Below, piece by piece: positions 1 through 8,132 of a stretch of 32,582 bases of DNA (position 1 is the first letter of the stretch; the number at the start of each line of letters is the position of its first letter). The DNA comes from Anaerolineae bacterium. Its GTDB lineage: Bacteria > Chloroflexota > Anaerolineae > JACIWR01. The notes beneath the pieces were generated by a model that saw only the letters and a program-made list of their open reading frames with translations, ran no database searches and was not told the DNA's origin. A program made the position numbers and the translations under genes. The stretch is taken from positions 1 to 32,582 of the forward strand of contig JANLFX010000032.1 in NCBI GenBank assembly GCA_024653325.1. The letters are read 5' to 3'.

Positions 1-90
1 TAAGGACTGGGTTAATGTGCCTATTGGTCCCCTATACCAAAGTTCGAACAGTCACTAAATCTCGTCGGACAGCAAAACCTTAAAGAATGA

Positions 91-120
91 TTGCCCGTTT
101 TTATGCAATTGTGCTATAAT
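91..120 (+). promoter_or_regulatory. sigma70-like promoter of the MalT/SARP regulator
   Basis: TTGCCC at 91-96 and a perfect TATAAT at 115-120 are separated by 18 bp, upstream of the start codon at 192. The start site would fall near 127, leaving a leader of about 65 nt. Bases 1-90 hold nothing else that I recognise. Confidence 0.7.
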
Positions 121-191
121 GGGAAAGCGAAATTTGCAACCGATGGCCATTTCTCCTAAATTGGCATACCACACAAGGCGGATTGTAAAGC

Positions 192-3100
192 ATGATCGCG
201 CCAATGATTACTAAAGTTCTTCTTCCACAACTGCCCCGTGGCCTGCTGCGGCGCTCGCGCCTGGTTGAATTCCTACACGCTTCTGTAGACTACAGACTCA
301 TCCTCTTGTCAGCAGCCGCCGGTTACGGCAAAACCACGCTGCTGACCGACTTTGCTCACGATACCGATCTCCCGGTGTGCTGGTATGCCCTGTCTCCCTC
401 CGATAGTGACCCACGGGTCTTCATCGAACACTTCCTTGCCGCTATAACCCATCGCTTCCCAGATTTCGGGGAGCAAAGCCGGACAGTGTTAGGCAACACC
501 ACACAATTCGACGAAGAAGGGACGTATCCCCTCGTCACTGCCATAGTCAACGAGATTTACCAGACCATCCCGGACTACTTCATCCTCGTCCTGGATGACT
601 ACCATCTGGTAGAAACCAGTTCCGCCATTAACGACTTTCTGAACGCCTTGCTAGCCCATTTGCCCGAAAACTGCCATCTCATCATTGCCAGCCGGACCGT
701 TCCCGGCGGGTTGTCCCTGGTGCGACTTGCTGCCCGTCAACAGATGATCGGCCTGGGCACGCAAGACCTGCGCTTTACCGGTGACGAGATACGAGCTCTG
801 GTCAAGCAGAACTACGACCTCGATCTGCCCATTGAGAGCGCTGAACAACTCGCTCAGAACTCGGACGGCTGGATCACCGCCATTATCCTCACCGCGCAGA
901 CAGGATGGAAACAACTTCTAGCTGGCGCAATAGAGAAGGCAGGCACCAGTCAGGTATACGACTATTTGACCAGCGAGGTATTCGCCCGGCAAGCACCAGA
1001 AGTGCAGGAATTCCTGCTCGCCTCATCTGTTCTCAATGAGCTGAGCCCCTCCCTGTGCGATGCCTTGCTGGGCATACACAACTCCACAGAGATGCTCGAT
1101 CTGCTAGTGGACCGCAATCTGTTCATCATCCGCTTAGAAGGCAGTGAGCGCCAGTACCGCTATCATCACCTTTTCCAGGAATTTCTGCAAGGCCGGCTCT
1201 GGAACCGTGATCCAGGCCGATTCATCAATTTACACCGCCGTGCCGGCCAGCTCTTAGAAGCCCAACAATCCTGGGAGGAAGCCATCTCGCATTACCTGAA
1301 AGCCCAGGATTGGGAGAACGCCGGGCGGGCCATCGAGACCATAGCCGCCGAGATACATCAATCAGGGCGTTGGACCACCTTACTTTCCTGGATAGACGCC
1401 CTGCCCCGCAATTTGCTCTCCGCCAAGCCGATTTTGCGTCTCCACCGAGCGGCTGTTCAGATCGAACTGGGAAAGCGGGATGAAGCATTGGCGGACTACA
1501 AGCGTGCCCAGGCCGACTTCGCAACCCAGGGCGATGAAGAAGGGATAGCTCGTGCCCTGGTAGGTCAGGGGAATATTCATCGCCTGCAAGGCCGGTATCA
1601 AGAAGCTATCGGGACCTGCGAAAAAGTGCTGGCCATTAAGAGCGCCGACGAGAATACCATAGCCAAAGCCTACAGATACCTCGGAATCTGTTATGTGCAT
1701 CAGGGACAGCCGTTGCACGGCGCGCGTTACCTGCACGATGCACTATCCCTCTTCCAGCGCCTGGGATCTCCCTACGTGCCCAGCCTGCACCTGGACCTGG
1801 GCGTCGCCTACAGTGAAGCTGGTGACCTGGACACTTCGTCAAAGCACCTGCAAGAAGCCAGACGCCGTTGGAAAGAATTGGGCAACACCGGGGAATTAGC
1901 CCGCACACTAAACAGCCTGGGAGTGAACCTGCACTATCAAGGCGAGTTGGCCGCCGCCCTGGAGACTCTACAGGAATCGTTAAGCACCGCGCGTCAGGCT
2001 GGTTACCAGTGGATCGAGGGATACGCCCTGATCAGCCTGGGCGATGTACACCGGGACCTGGGCGATACCGTCCAGGCTCTGAAAGTCTATGAAGAGGGTT
2101 TGCACATCGCCGAGAACATGAACGAGGGATTTCTCCTGGTCTACACTCTGAGCGCCTTGGGAGAAACCTATCGCCTGTTGGGCCAGCATGAACAGGCCGC
2201 CGTCCGTGGTCGCCAGGCTCTCGAACTGGCCACCCTGCACAAATCACCTTACGAACTGGGGATGTGCCTGACCGCTCTGGGCATCAACAGCTATGAACAG
2301 GATGATCTGGCTGCTGCTCGACTTTACCTTCAACAGGCCCACGAATACCTGCACCAGTGCGGAATAATCAGAGACCTGGCCAGAGTGCATTTCCACCTGG
2401 CCCAGTTGGCCTTTCTGGAGAAAGACACCGCAAATATGCACACTCATCTGAGCACGGCATTGGACCTGGCCGCGCAACTGGGCTACGACCAATTCCTTGT
2501 CGCCGATGGCAAGCGAACCATACCCATGCTGGAAACGGTGGCCACCGGCCCCTCACCTGACCCCCGGGTTCAACAGCTTCTGGACAAAGCCAGGCGACTG
2601 GCCCAGCTCAAAGCCCGTCCAGCAATCGGTGCCCTGGTCAAAGCGGCCATAGCCTTGCCCAGCCTCAAGGTGTACGCTCTGGGCCGACAGGAGGTGCTTG
2701 TGGACTCACAACCCGTATTCCGCTGGCTGGGAGCGCAAACCCAGGAGTTCTTCTACTATTTTTTGAGCCATCCAGAAGGCGTGCTCAAAGAGCAGATTGG
2801 TGAGATATTCTGGCCTGACCGCTCACCAGCCAAAATGCACAGCGCCTTTCACGCTACCCTGTTCCGCCTGCGCAAAGTGCTCTTTCCCGATTGCGTAATT
2901 CTGGATAGTGACCGCTACCGCCTCAATCCGGAGATCAACCTGTGGTATGACGTCGAGGAATTCACCCGATTACTGGACGAAGCAGAACACTCCCAGTCCG
3001 AACCTGCCGCAGCCCAGCTCTACCAACAGGCAATCAATCTGTACCAGGGCGATTACCTGGCACAATTTTACTCCGAGTGGTGTGCACCTGAGCGCGAACG

Positions 3101-3380
3101 CCTGCAGGAGCGGTACCTAAACGCTGTGGATGCCTTGATCGGGATTTACATGCGCCAAGGGAAATACGACCAGGCCGCTGCTTTATGCCAGCGCGCCCTG
3201 ATCATTGATCCCTATCGCGAAGCCTTATATCGCCGGTTAATGGAATGCGCCTCCCTCGCCGGAGATCGAGCTACTGCTATCCGCTACTACCAGCAATGCG
3301 TTAAAATGCTGGAAGAGGACATGGGCGTCGAGCCCATGCCGGAGACCCAGGCTCTCTACGAACAGATTATCGCCCGCTAA
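192..3380 (+). CDS. MalT-like ATPase/TPR regulator with C-terminal SARP (winged helix + BTAD) domain
   Basis: Large cytoplasmic STAND-type transcriptional activator. A MalT-like NTPase opens the protein: Walker A GYGKT at residues 44-48 and Walker B ILVLDDYH around 131-138. It is followed by a long TPR array at about 360-800. Instead of the usual LuxR-type helix-turn-helix, the C-terminus carries an OmpR/SARP-like winged helix (about 820-915, with FWPDRSPAK and FRLRKVL) and a bacterial transcriptional activator domain to the end. Proteins of this build normally switch on nearby operons when a ligand binds the TPR region. Two direct repeats spaced 11 bp apart, typical of SARP operators, lie downstream at 3505-3523 before a small peptide gene. 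That it controls this promoter is inference. The ligand is unknown. The start ATG is the first in frame. Confidence 0.9.
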   Translation: MIAPMITKVLLPQLPRGLLRRSRLVEFLHASVDYRLILLSAAAGYGKTTLLTDFAHDTDLPVCWYALSPSDSDPRVFIEHFLAAITHRFPDFGEQSRTVLGNTTQFDEEGTYPLVTAIVNEIYQTIPDYFILVLDDYHLVETSSAINDFLNALLAHLPENCHLIIASRTVPGGLSLVRLAARQQMIGLGTQDLRFTGDEIRALVKQNYDLDLPIESAEQLAQNSDGWITAIILTAQTGWKQLLAGAIEKAGTSQVYDYLTSEVFARQAPEVQEFLLASSVLNELSPSLCDALLGIHNSTEMLDLLVDRNLFIIRLEGSERQYRYHHLFQEFLQGRLWNRDPGRFINLHRRAGQLLEAQQSWEEAISHYLKAQDWENAGRAIETIAAEIHQSGRWTTLLSWIDALPRNLLSAKPILRLHRAAVQIELGKRDEALADYKRAQADFATQGDEEGIARALVGQGNIHRLQGRYQEAIGTCEKVLAIKSADENTIAKAYRYLGICYVHQGQPLHGARYLHDALSLFQRLGSPYVPSLHLDLGVAYSEAGDLDTSSKHLQEARRRWKELGNTGELARTLNSLGVNLHYQGELAAALETLQESLSTARQAGYQWIEGYALISLGDVHRDLGDTVQALKVYEEGLHIAENMNEGFLLVYTLSALGETYRLLGQHEQAAVRGRQALELATLHKSPYELGMCLTALGINSYEQDDLAAARLYLQQAHEYLHQCGIIRDLARVHFHLAQLAFLEKDTANMHTHLSTALDLAAQLGYDQFLVADGKRTIPMLETVATGPSPDPRVQQLLDKARRLAQLKARPAIGALVKAAIALPSLKVYALGRQEVLVDSQPVFRWLGAQTQEFFYYFLSHPEGVLKEQIGEIFWPDRSPAKMHSAFHATLFRLRKVLFPDCVILDSDRYRLNPEINLWYDVEEFTRLLDEAEHSQSEPAAAQLYQQAINLYQGDYLAQFYSEWCAPERERLQERYLNAVDALIGIYMRQGKYDQAAALCQRALIIDPYREALYRRLMECASLAGDRATAIRYYQQCVKMLEEDMGVEPMPETQALYEQIIAR

Positions 3381-3399
3381 TGTCCAGGCGAGCGGTCAC

Positions 3400-3423
3400 A
3401 GCCCCCTTGCTGCGCAGGGGGCT
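3400..3423 (+). terminator. GC-rich hairpin after the SARP regulator
   Basis: An 8-bp stem (AGCCCCCT with AGGGGGCT) and an 8-nt loop lie 20 nt after the stop codon. No T-run follows, so it may protect the 3' end or pause polymerase rather than terminate alone. Confidence 0.45.
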
Positions 3424-3462
3424 TGCCTGGGAAGCCCCTGCCATTTGAATTCTTTCCCATCA

Positions 3463-3499
3463 AGACCTCCGAGACCTGAGAGATCTCAGAGGTTTATTT
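3463..3499 (+). terminator. hairpin with U-rich tail (AAGACCTCC type)
   Basis: ACCTC-C-GAGA at 3465-3474 pairs with TCTC-A-GAGGT at 3484-3493 with one mismatch and is followed by TTTATTTA. It is a plausible second terminator for the SARP gene. Its left arm has the same CAAGACCTCCG as the hairpin at 8133-8163. Confidence 0.5.
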
Positions 3500-3504
3500 A
3501 TGTC

Positions 3505-3538
3505 TAGTAAATATTTAGTAAATCTTGTATGGTAAAAT
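3505..3538 (+). promoter_or_regulatory. promoter with two 11-bp-spaced direct repeats (SARP operator candidate)
   Basis: TAGTAAAT occurs at 3505-3512 and again at 3516-3523, exactly 11 bp apart. The -10 like TAAAAT follows at 3533-3538. There is no good -35 hexamer, as expected for an activator-dependent promoter. SARP proteins are known to bind heptamer direct repeats with 11-bp phasing just upstream of the -10. The regulator gene immediately upstream encodes a SARP domain. The link between the two is inference. Confidence 0.5.
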
Positions 3539-3586
3539 AGAAGTGCATTTACCAAAAATAAGATTTTCATTGGGAGGAAGGAAGCG

Positions 3587-3712
3587 ATGAAGGAGATCAA
3601 GTACCTTTACAACAAGTATGCCAACGTCCGGTCACTGCGGGTGCTGTACGTTCTGCTCACCCTGGCCGCCATCGTCCTGGCTGGCGGTGCACCGCATTCT
3701 TTCGGTGGCTAA
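3587..3712 (+). CDS. 41-aa single-span membrane peptide
   Basis: A small ORF with a strong Shine-Dalgarno (GGGAGGAAGG at about 3571-3582) and its own promoter-like region. The product has a basic N-terminal part (MKEIKYLYNKYANVRSLRV), one hydrophobic segment (about residues 20-33) and a short tail GGAPHSFGG. I do not recognise the family. Residues 20-33 could be a membrane anchor or the core of a signal peptide that releases a short peptide. It stands alone: a T-rich terminator lies at 3844-3901. Its place after a TPR-containing SARP activator with a candidate operator invites the idea of a regulated small protein or secreted signal, which is speculation. Confidence 0.55.
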   Translation: MKEIKYLYNKYANVRSLRVLYVLLTLAAIVLAGGAPHSFGG

Positions 3713-3843
3713 CGCAGACAGCCCGTAAAGCGGACAGGCACTCTTACTATCAAAGCCATCATTGCTGCCACCCAACTGTCACAGGCCTGGTACGAGGGGG
3801 GACCTGGGCCGAATTTCAAATTGTGTCCCATATGCGGGGGATA

Positions 3844-3901
3844 GATGCTGCTTGCTTTCGTTCATCCAGCAAGGTGGCGGAGGAGAGCAGCGTCTTTTTT
3901 T
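3844..3901 (+). terminator. branched hairpin with T7 run
   Basis: GATGCTGCT at 3844-3852 pairs with AGCAGCGTC at 3886-3894 (one G-U pair). An inner CTTGCT/AGCAAG helix lies at 3851-3856 and 3868-3873. Seven Ts follow at 3895-3901. It ends the transcript of the 41-aa peptide. The rest of 3713-4040 shows no convincing coding sequence. Confidence 0.6.
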
Positions 3902-4052
3902 GTCAGATAAACATCGCTGTCTCCTTAGGTCCCCTTCCTACATACGCTCACAACACCGGTTTTGAATAACATACAGGCCTGGATTCATCAGAACATCATT
4001 TAGCGCAGTGACACCTCGACCACAAAGATCAGGGAATTAAGGAGACAAACCC

Positions 4053-4334
4053 ATGATAGATTATACCCTAAACAAACTAATTGGCACAGCCATTACCGAT
4101 CAGAAGTTTGGGGCGCTGCTCCTGTCCAATCCTGGAGCCACAGCCCGGCATTTTGGGCTGGCAGCGGAGGAGCTGGAGGCAGTGGCTTCCATCCGTGCTT
4201 CCACAATTAGCGAATTCGCCCAGCAATTGGACGAGTGGATGATGCAGCGACATCACCGCCGAAATGGAAGAGGCGGTCTTCGGCCGCTATACACAACTCC
4301 GGTATACAGCCCGGCGCTGGTCGCTATGGGGTAA
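4053..4334 (+). CDS. NHLP-clan (Os1348/Franean1_4349-like) small protein, putative RiPP precursor
   Basis: A 93-aa protein with Shine-Dalgarno AAGGAG at about 4039-4044. The N-terminal 65 residues have the pattern of nitrile-hydratase-like leader peptides: LNKLIGTAITDQKFGALLLSNP, then an acidic helix (LAAEELEAVASIRAST) and EFAQQLD. In NHLP families such helices serve as leader sequences for peptide-modifying enzymes. The last 25 or so residues are different (basic RRNGRGG, then LRPLYTTPVYSPALVAMG) and would be the core. No radical SAM, cyclodehydratase, lanthionine synthetase, peptidase or transporter gene is in the window, so it would be an orphan precursor, or one of the NHLP-like proteins with another role. 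Family assignment is from memory of the sequence pattern. Confidence 0.55.
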   Translation: MIDYTLNKLIGTAITDQKFGALLLSNPGATARHFGLAAEELEAVASIRASTISEFAQQLDEWMMQRHHRRNGRGGLRPLYTTPVYSPALVAMG

Positions 4335-4424
4335 TCTATTACCACCATAAAGTACGCAATCACTAAAGACCCACCCCGGCATGAGCGTGATTATCCGGCG
4401 TAATAGGTTTACCGCCGATCGCGA

Positions 4425-4438
4425 CAACGACGTCGTTG
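4425..4438. promoter_or_regulatory. 14-bp perfect palindrome before the histidine kinase
   Basis: CAACGACGTCGTTG reads the same on both strands and ends 12 bp before the kinase start codon, next to its Shine-Dalgarno. It could be an operator or an RNA element. No function is established. Confidence 0.25.
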
Positions 4439-4450
4439 CTGGGAGGGCAC

Positions 4451-5239
4451 ATGTACTACTTGAAATGTTCAGGCATAACACCAAAACCAGGACCATCCAT
4501 CGTGTCAGATAACGCCGCCAGACGAATCGCCGAATTGGAAGCCCAGCTTGTACATTCGGCCAAACTGGTTACAGTGGGGCAATTGACCGCGTGCTTTGCT
4601 CACGAGATCAAGAACCCGCTGACCAGTATCCTGGGTTACGCTTACAATGTGCGCAAGACTGTTTCCGATGATTCGCCCATAGCCAAAGACATGGACATTA
4701 TCATCGCCCAGGCTCAGCGCATCAGCCAAATGACCCATAACCTGCTTGATCTCTCTCGTCCAGAATCCAGCCCGTGGTCTTCTTGCGATATTCATTCCAT
4801 CCTCGATAAAACGCTGGATTTGCTTAAGTACCAATTGAAAACCATCGAGATCAAGCGAGAATATGAACCGCAGATACCCGCTATTCCAGGTTCGGCCAGT
4901 CATCTGGAACAGGTATTTATCAACCTGCTGTTGAACGCTATACAAGCCATGCCCCAGGGTGGAACACTGACCATCCGCACCAGCCTGGTACGCGGCGAGG
5001 AGAACGATCTGGTTAGCATTGCCATCAGCGATACCGGACAGGGGATTCCACCTGAGCACCTGGAGTACATGTTCCAGCCCTTTTTCACTACTAGGTATGA
5101 GGAAGGCACCGGCTTGGGGTTGTATATATCCCATCGCATCATACAGAGCCACGGGGGTTCAATCACTGTGGAAAGCAAGTTAGGCATTGGCTCAACATTT
5201 ACCGTTCTTCTGCCCACGGGGATTTCTCCGGAGGAGTAG
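4451..5239 (+). CDS. soluble sensor histidine kinase (NtrB-like core)
   Basis: 262 aa with no membrane segment or input domain. A short coiled coil (about 25-40) leads into a HisKA dimerisation domain with H-box AHEIKNPLTS (phospho-acceptor His51). A HATPase_c domain follows: N-box NLLLNAIQAM, G1 ISDTGQGIP, F-box FQPFFTT and G2 GTGLGLYI. The arrangement resembles NtrB/AtoS-type cores. With no sensor part it may respond to a protein partner. No response regulator adjoins it, so it is an orphan kinase here. ATG 4451 is preferred because GGGAGGG lies 4 nt upstream; an earlier TTG at 4436 is in frame but has no such site. Confidence 0.85.
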   Translation: MYYLKCSGITPKPGPSIVSDNAARRIAELEAQLVHSAKLVTVGQLTACFAHEIKNPLTSILGYAYNVRKTVSDDSPIAKDMDIIIAQAQRISQMTHNLLDLSRPESSPWSSCDIHSILDKTLDLLKYQLKTIEIKREYEPQIPAIPGSASHLEQVFINLLLNAIQAMPQGGTLTIRTSLVRGEENDLVSIAISDTGQGIPPEHLEYMFQPFFTTRYEEGTGLGLYISHRIIQSHGGSITVESKLGIGSTFTVLLPTGISPEE

Positions 5240-5278
5240 ATCAGCCAGCAAGAAGCTCTGTTTTCGTCAGATAAGCAC

Positions 5279-5312
5279 AAGGCGGGACGCAACGGGTTGC
5301 GTCCCGCCTTTG
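5279..5312. terminator. bidirectional intrinsic terminator
   Basis: A perfect 15-bp stem (AAGGCGGGACGCAAC with its complement) has a 2-nt loop. It lies between the plus-strand kinase and the minus-strand hexosaminidase and can serve both converging transcripts. Confidence 0.75.
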
Positions 5313-5351
5313 CATTCAGGTCTGTCGCGGGATCTAGAGGTGAAACCAAAT

Positions 5352-7229
5352 CTAATCGCCTTCGTAACCCCGGCGCATTTTCTCCATCCGTGCCAGGCTG
5401 TCTTTAAAACCGCCGGGGCGGTTGCGGGCGTGCCATATTTCGTGGAATTCAGCAACGAGCTGCCGGGCGTCTTCCGCCAGCACCTTCCGCAGAGCAACGT
5501 CCTCGTCGCCACCAGCCCTGCCCAAGGCCCATAGCCCACGCCGACAGGCATGGCGCAACATGCCTGCCGTCCAGACAAACTCTCGCCGAATAAGATCGGC
5601 GTCTGATCGCTGCATCTGTGCCGAGGGTAAGAACGACACCACCCCATCTATGTAATCCAGAGTCCTGTGTAACCCCTTTTCGTCTAACCCACCGATTTCA
5701 GCGATTTTCTCCGACGTCATCTGTAGGAGATGGAAGAGGACCGAGGCATTGAAAAGAGTGACGCCGGTTTCCCGGTAAGCATTTCCCAGGTCATAAGCGA
5801 TGCGGCCCATGGTGCCTGTCGCATCGCAGAAGGCGTAAACGCTGACGGCCTGAGAAATATCCAGGTCGCGGTTGGTCTCGTAGGTCCAGGAGACAGCCGC
5901 ACCGTAGGCGTAGCCCAGGTAACTGACGGGCAATGGTTGCCAGTGGCCATTGTCTCCCCAGTCAGTATTCAGAAAGCCCACCGCACCGTATTTCAGGCCA
6001 TTCTCGGCGGCATTGCGCAGGTTGCCGATCGCATTCTCTGTACGGCCAGCAACGGTATTCCATGTCGAAGTGCCGGGACACACGAAGAAGGGCACACCGG
6101 AGGCCGCAAAGACTTCTCCATGTTCGTCAAAGGGATGATCGGCCTCGTAGCCCCACTCCAAAACAATCACATCGCGCGGCAACTCTGGCACCAAATCCGG
6201 ATGCTCCATAATGATGTCCCCCCAGAACAACATGGTGCGTCCCCGGGCCTGCACCTCGTGGTAAATCTTGAGCAGAAAATCCAGGTATACCCGCCCGGCA
6301 CCATATGTCTCCACCGCCTCCCGGCTTCGGCCCTGACCCAGGTCCACCGTCTCGTCGCAGCCCACGTTGCAATATCGGCTGCTAAAATGGGGTAGCAATT
6401 CATCGAAGATGCTGCGGGCTAAATCCAGACTGCCCGGGTCCAGGGGGCAGAGGCTGAGGGGCGTGTCGAAATAGCCCCAGCTCGTTTCGCACCCGGTTGG
6501 GCATTCCGCCAGGTGACGGTAACGGTCGTGCACCAGCCAGCGAGTCATGTGGCTAAAGACGTTTTGATAGGGCACCAGTTCCACGAAACGCTCACGACAA
6601 TAAGCATCCAGGGCCAGCACCTCCTCCCCGGTAAAAGGCGAGGCCTCAGCCCACACCTGGGGATGGTTGCGGTAAGCAAAGGTGTGCTCCATGTATAACT
6701 GCAACTGGTTCACTTTCCAGGAGGCCAGCAAATCAACCAGTGAAAACAGGGTTTCCATAGTGGGCACCTTATCCCGGCTGATGTCCAACATAACTCCCCG
6801 GTGGGGAAAATCAGGCCAGTCGCGGATGCGCAGAGCAGGAAGGTCACGACCGCACTGGGATAAAAGCTGGCTCAGGGTCATGACAGCGTAGAAGATACCA
6901 ACAGGGGCATTGGCTACGGCGTGTATACCGTCCTCGGTGATAGTCAATTCATACCCTTGAGGATGGCAAACGCTGCCGGGAACCACACTGAGGGTGACAC
7001 CCATCCGCTGCCGGGGTACAGCGGTACCGGCTACGATCTCCCAGGTGATCCCGGCATAGTCTCGCAGGGCCCATTGCAGACGGGACGCGGTAAAGCGCAG
7101 GGTCTGGGGATCGGCGCTGTCCAACACTATGAGCCGGTCCGCAGCCAGGGTGAACTTTCCCTGGGAGAAAAGCACATGACGGGGTGTGGGCAAAAGCAAC
7201 AAGTTCTCCATAAGCGTTTTCTCCATCAT
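5352..7229 (-). CDS. glycoside hydrolase family 20 (beta-N-acetylhexosaminidase)
   Basis: A 625-aa enzyme expected to cleave terminal beta-linked N-acetylhexosamine by substrate-assisted catalysis. An N-terminal GH20b-like domain (about 10-130) is followed by the catalytic barrel, opened by HRGVMLDISRDKVPT. The hallmark Asp-Glu pair lies in NVGCDET (about 292/293). Later barrel motifs include TMLFWGDII and VIVLEWGYEADHPF. There is no signal peptide, so it probably acts on imported amino-sugar oligosaccharides in the cytoplasm. The C-terminal 180 residues are helical and less conserved. It starts 2 nt after the stop of the PIN gene, so it is co-transcribed with the toxin-antitoxin pair. An in-frame TTG at 7235 is a less likely start than ATG 7229. 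Confidence 0.88.
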   Translation of the reverse strand: MMEKTLMENLLLLPTPRHVLFSQGKFTLAADRLIVLDSADPQTLRFTASRLQWALRDYAGITWEIVAGTAVPRQRMGVTLSVVPGSVCHPQGYELTITEDGIHAVANAPVGIFYAVMTLSQLLSQCGRDLPALRIRDWPDFPHRGVMLDISRDKVPTMETLFSLVDLLASWKVNQLQLYMEHTFAYRNHPQVWAEASPFTGEEVLALDAYCRERFVELVPYQNVFSHMTRWLVHDRYRHLAECPTGCETSWGYFDTPLSLCPLDPGSLDLARSIFDELLPHFSSRYCNVGCDETVDLGQGRSREAVETYGAGRVYLDFLLKIYHEVQARGRTMLFWGDIIMEHPDLVPELPRDVIVLEWGYEADHPFDEHGEVFAASGVPFFVCPGTSTWNTVAGRTENAIGNLRNAAENGLKYGAVGFLNTDWGDNGHWQPLPVSYLGYAYGAAVSWTYETNRDLDISQAVSVYAFCDATGTMGRIAYDLGNAYRETGVTLFNASVLFHLLQMTSEKIAEIGGLDEKGLHRTLDYIDGVVSFLPSAQMQRSDADLIRREFVWTAGMLRHACRRGLWALGRAGGDEDVALRKVLAEDARQLVAEFHEIWHARNRPGGFKDSLARMEKMRRGYEGD

Positions 7230-7231
7230 TG

Positions 7232-7687
7232 TCAATGGGATACCTCAGAAACGGCGGCAGTTGATCCGGAGACATAGTCTTCGATCCAAAGCACCCAGGG
7301 TAGACGGTCCCTGACAGCGTTATACAGGCGGCGATCTCCCGTCACCAATTTGCTCCCCGTTTCCTCAGCCAGTGCCAGACAGGCCCCATCATAAGCTGAC
7401 CGGTCATAAGCGTAGGCCAGTTCCCAGGCCCGCTGCCAGGAAACCGCTGCTGTTGGAATACCCAGCTCTTCAAAGGCACTAAGAATTTCCTGCCCTTTCT
7501 CCGGATGAATACGATCGCGCCTCACTGCCTGGAGAATAGCGTTAACCACCTCATAGGGAAGCAAGGTGGGCGCCAAAAGCTCAATTTCCTCCTGGGCATA
7601 TGCCCGGATAATCGCCTGAGCTTCTGCATGCCCTTCCTCATCAGGGAAGAACCCCTTTAGCACTACGCTGGCATCTATGACGACCAT
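7232..7687 (-). CDS. PIN-domain ribonuclease toxin (VapC-like)
   Basis: A 151-aa PIN domain. The acidic metal-binding residues typical of VapC toxins are visible: Asp5 in VVIDASVVLK, Glu46 in PYEVVNA, Asp100 in SAYDGACLALA and Asp118 in VTGDRRL. VapC proteins cleave specific RNAs when freed from their antitoxin. The start codon overlaps the end of the upstream Phd-type antitoxin gene, the usual toxin-antitoxin layout. The downstream hexosaminidase starts immediately after it. Confidence 0.88.
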   Translation of the reverse strand: MVVIDASVVLKGFFPDEEGHAEAQAIIRAYAQEEIELLAPTLLPYEVVNAILQAVRRDRIHPEKGQEILSAFEELGIPTAAVSWQRAWELAYAYDRSAYDGACLALAEETGSKLVTGDRRLYNAVRDRLPWVLWIEDYVSGSTAAVSEVSH

Positions 7688-7941
7688 AGCCGTTCGTCCA
7701 GCTCCTTTCGAGAAGCCTCATCCAATTCCGTGGCGGTCACGCCAACCCCGGCCAACTCACGGGAAAGGCGCACCATGTTCGAATAGCCCCTCTGTCGCCG
7801 CAGGCGTTCATACTCACCAAAGGGCAGGATCACCGCATCTGGTTTGCCTCGTCGGGTTATAATCACTGGCCCTTCTCGCGCGTGCCTGAGCAGTTTGGAA
7901 AAGCTGCCCCTGGCTTCGGCAATGGAAACCCTCACAGTCAT
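7675..7941 (-). CDS. Phd/YefM-family antitoxin
   Basis: An 88-aa antitoxin of the prevent-host-death fold: VRVSIAEARGSFSKLLRHA, then the beta strand GPVIITRRGKPDAVILPF and a tail expected to wrap the toxin. Such proteins bind their own promoter and block the PIN toxin encoded just downstream (13-bp overlap). A Shine-Dalgarno AAAGGAG precedes the ATG, and a strong promoter lies at 7977-8005. Confidence 0.88.
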   Translation of the reverse strand: MTVRVSIAEARGSFSKLLRHAREGPVIITRRGKPDAVILPFGEYERLRRQRGYSNMVRLSRELAGVGVTATELDEASRKELDERLWSS

Positions 7942-7976
7942 TTTGAAGCTCCTTTCTGACTATTTTATTTGTTCAT

Positions 7977-8005
7977 ATTTTATAGTCATAAACCCAATCC
8001 GTCAA
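7977..8005 (-). promoter_or_regulatory. sigma70-like promoter of the toxin-antitoxin-GH20 operon
   Basis: On the minus strand TTGACG (8005-8000) and TAAAAT (7982-7977) are 17 bp apart, upstream of the antitoxin start at 7941. Autoregulation by the Phd protein would be expected here. Confidence 0.7.
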
Positions 8006-8091
8006 GCGAGAAAGACATTCCGCAATGCAGGGCACCAGGCACTCTTGGACCATTGGGCCTTTCGTACTACCTGGGATGGTCCCTCTGAAGG

Positions 8092-8120
8092 ATGACAACA
8101 TGATCAAATAGAGGTACAAT
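8092..8120 (+). promoter_or_regulatory. sigma70-like promoter of the GAF histidine kinase
   Basis: ATGACA at 8092-8097 and TACAAT at 8115-8120 have a 17-bp spacer. The start site would be near 8127, just before the 8133-8163 hairpin. Confidence 0.6.
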
Positions 8121-8132
8121 GAGCGCAAATCA

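Noticed and set aside
1693-1899. A plus-strand frame starting MCIRDSR, like the peptide encoded by a Nextera adaptor remnant
   Set aside because: The DNA here (ATGTGCATCAGGGACAGC) differs from the adaptor (ATGTGTATAAGAGACAG) and reads through in frame as CYVHQGQP within the TPR array of the large regulator, so it is genuine gene sequence.
3762-3965. 67-codon open frame after the 41-aa peptide
   Set aside because: No Shine-Dalgarno, no recognisable protein pattern, and it runs through a clear T-run terminator at 3844-3901.
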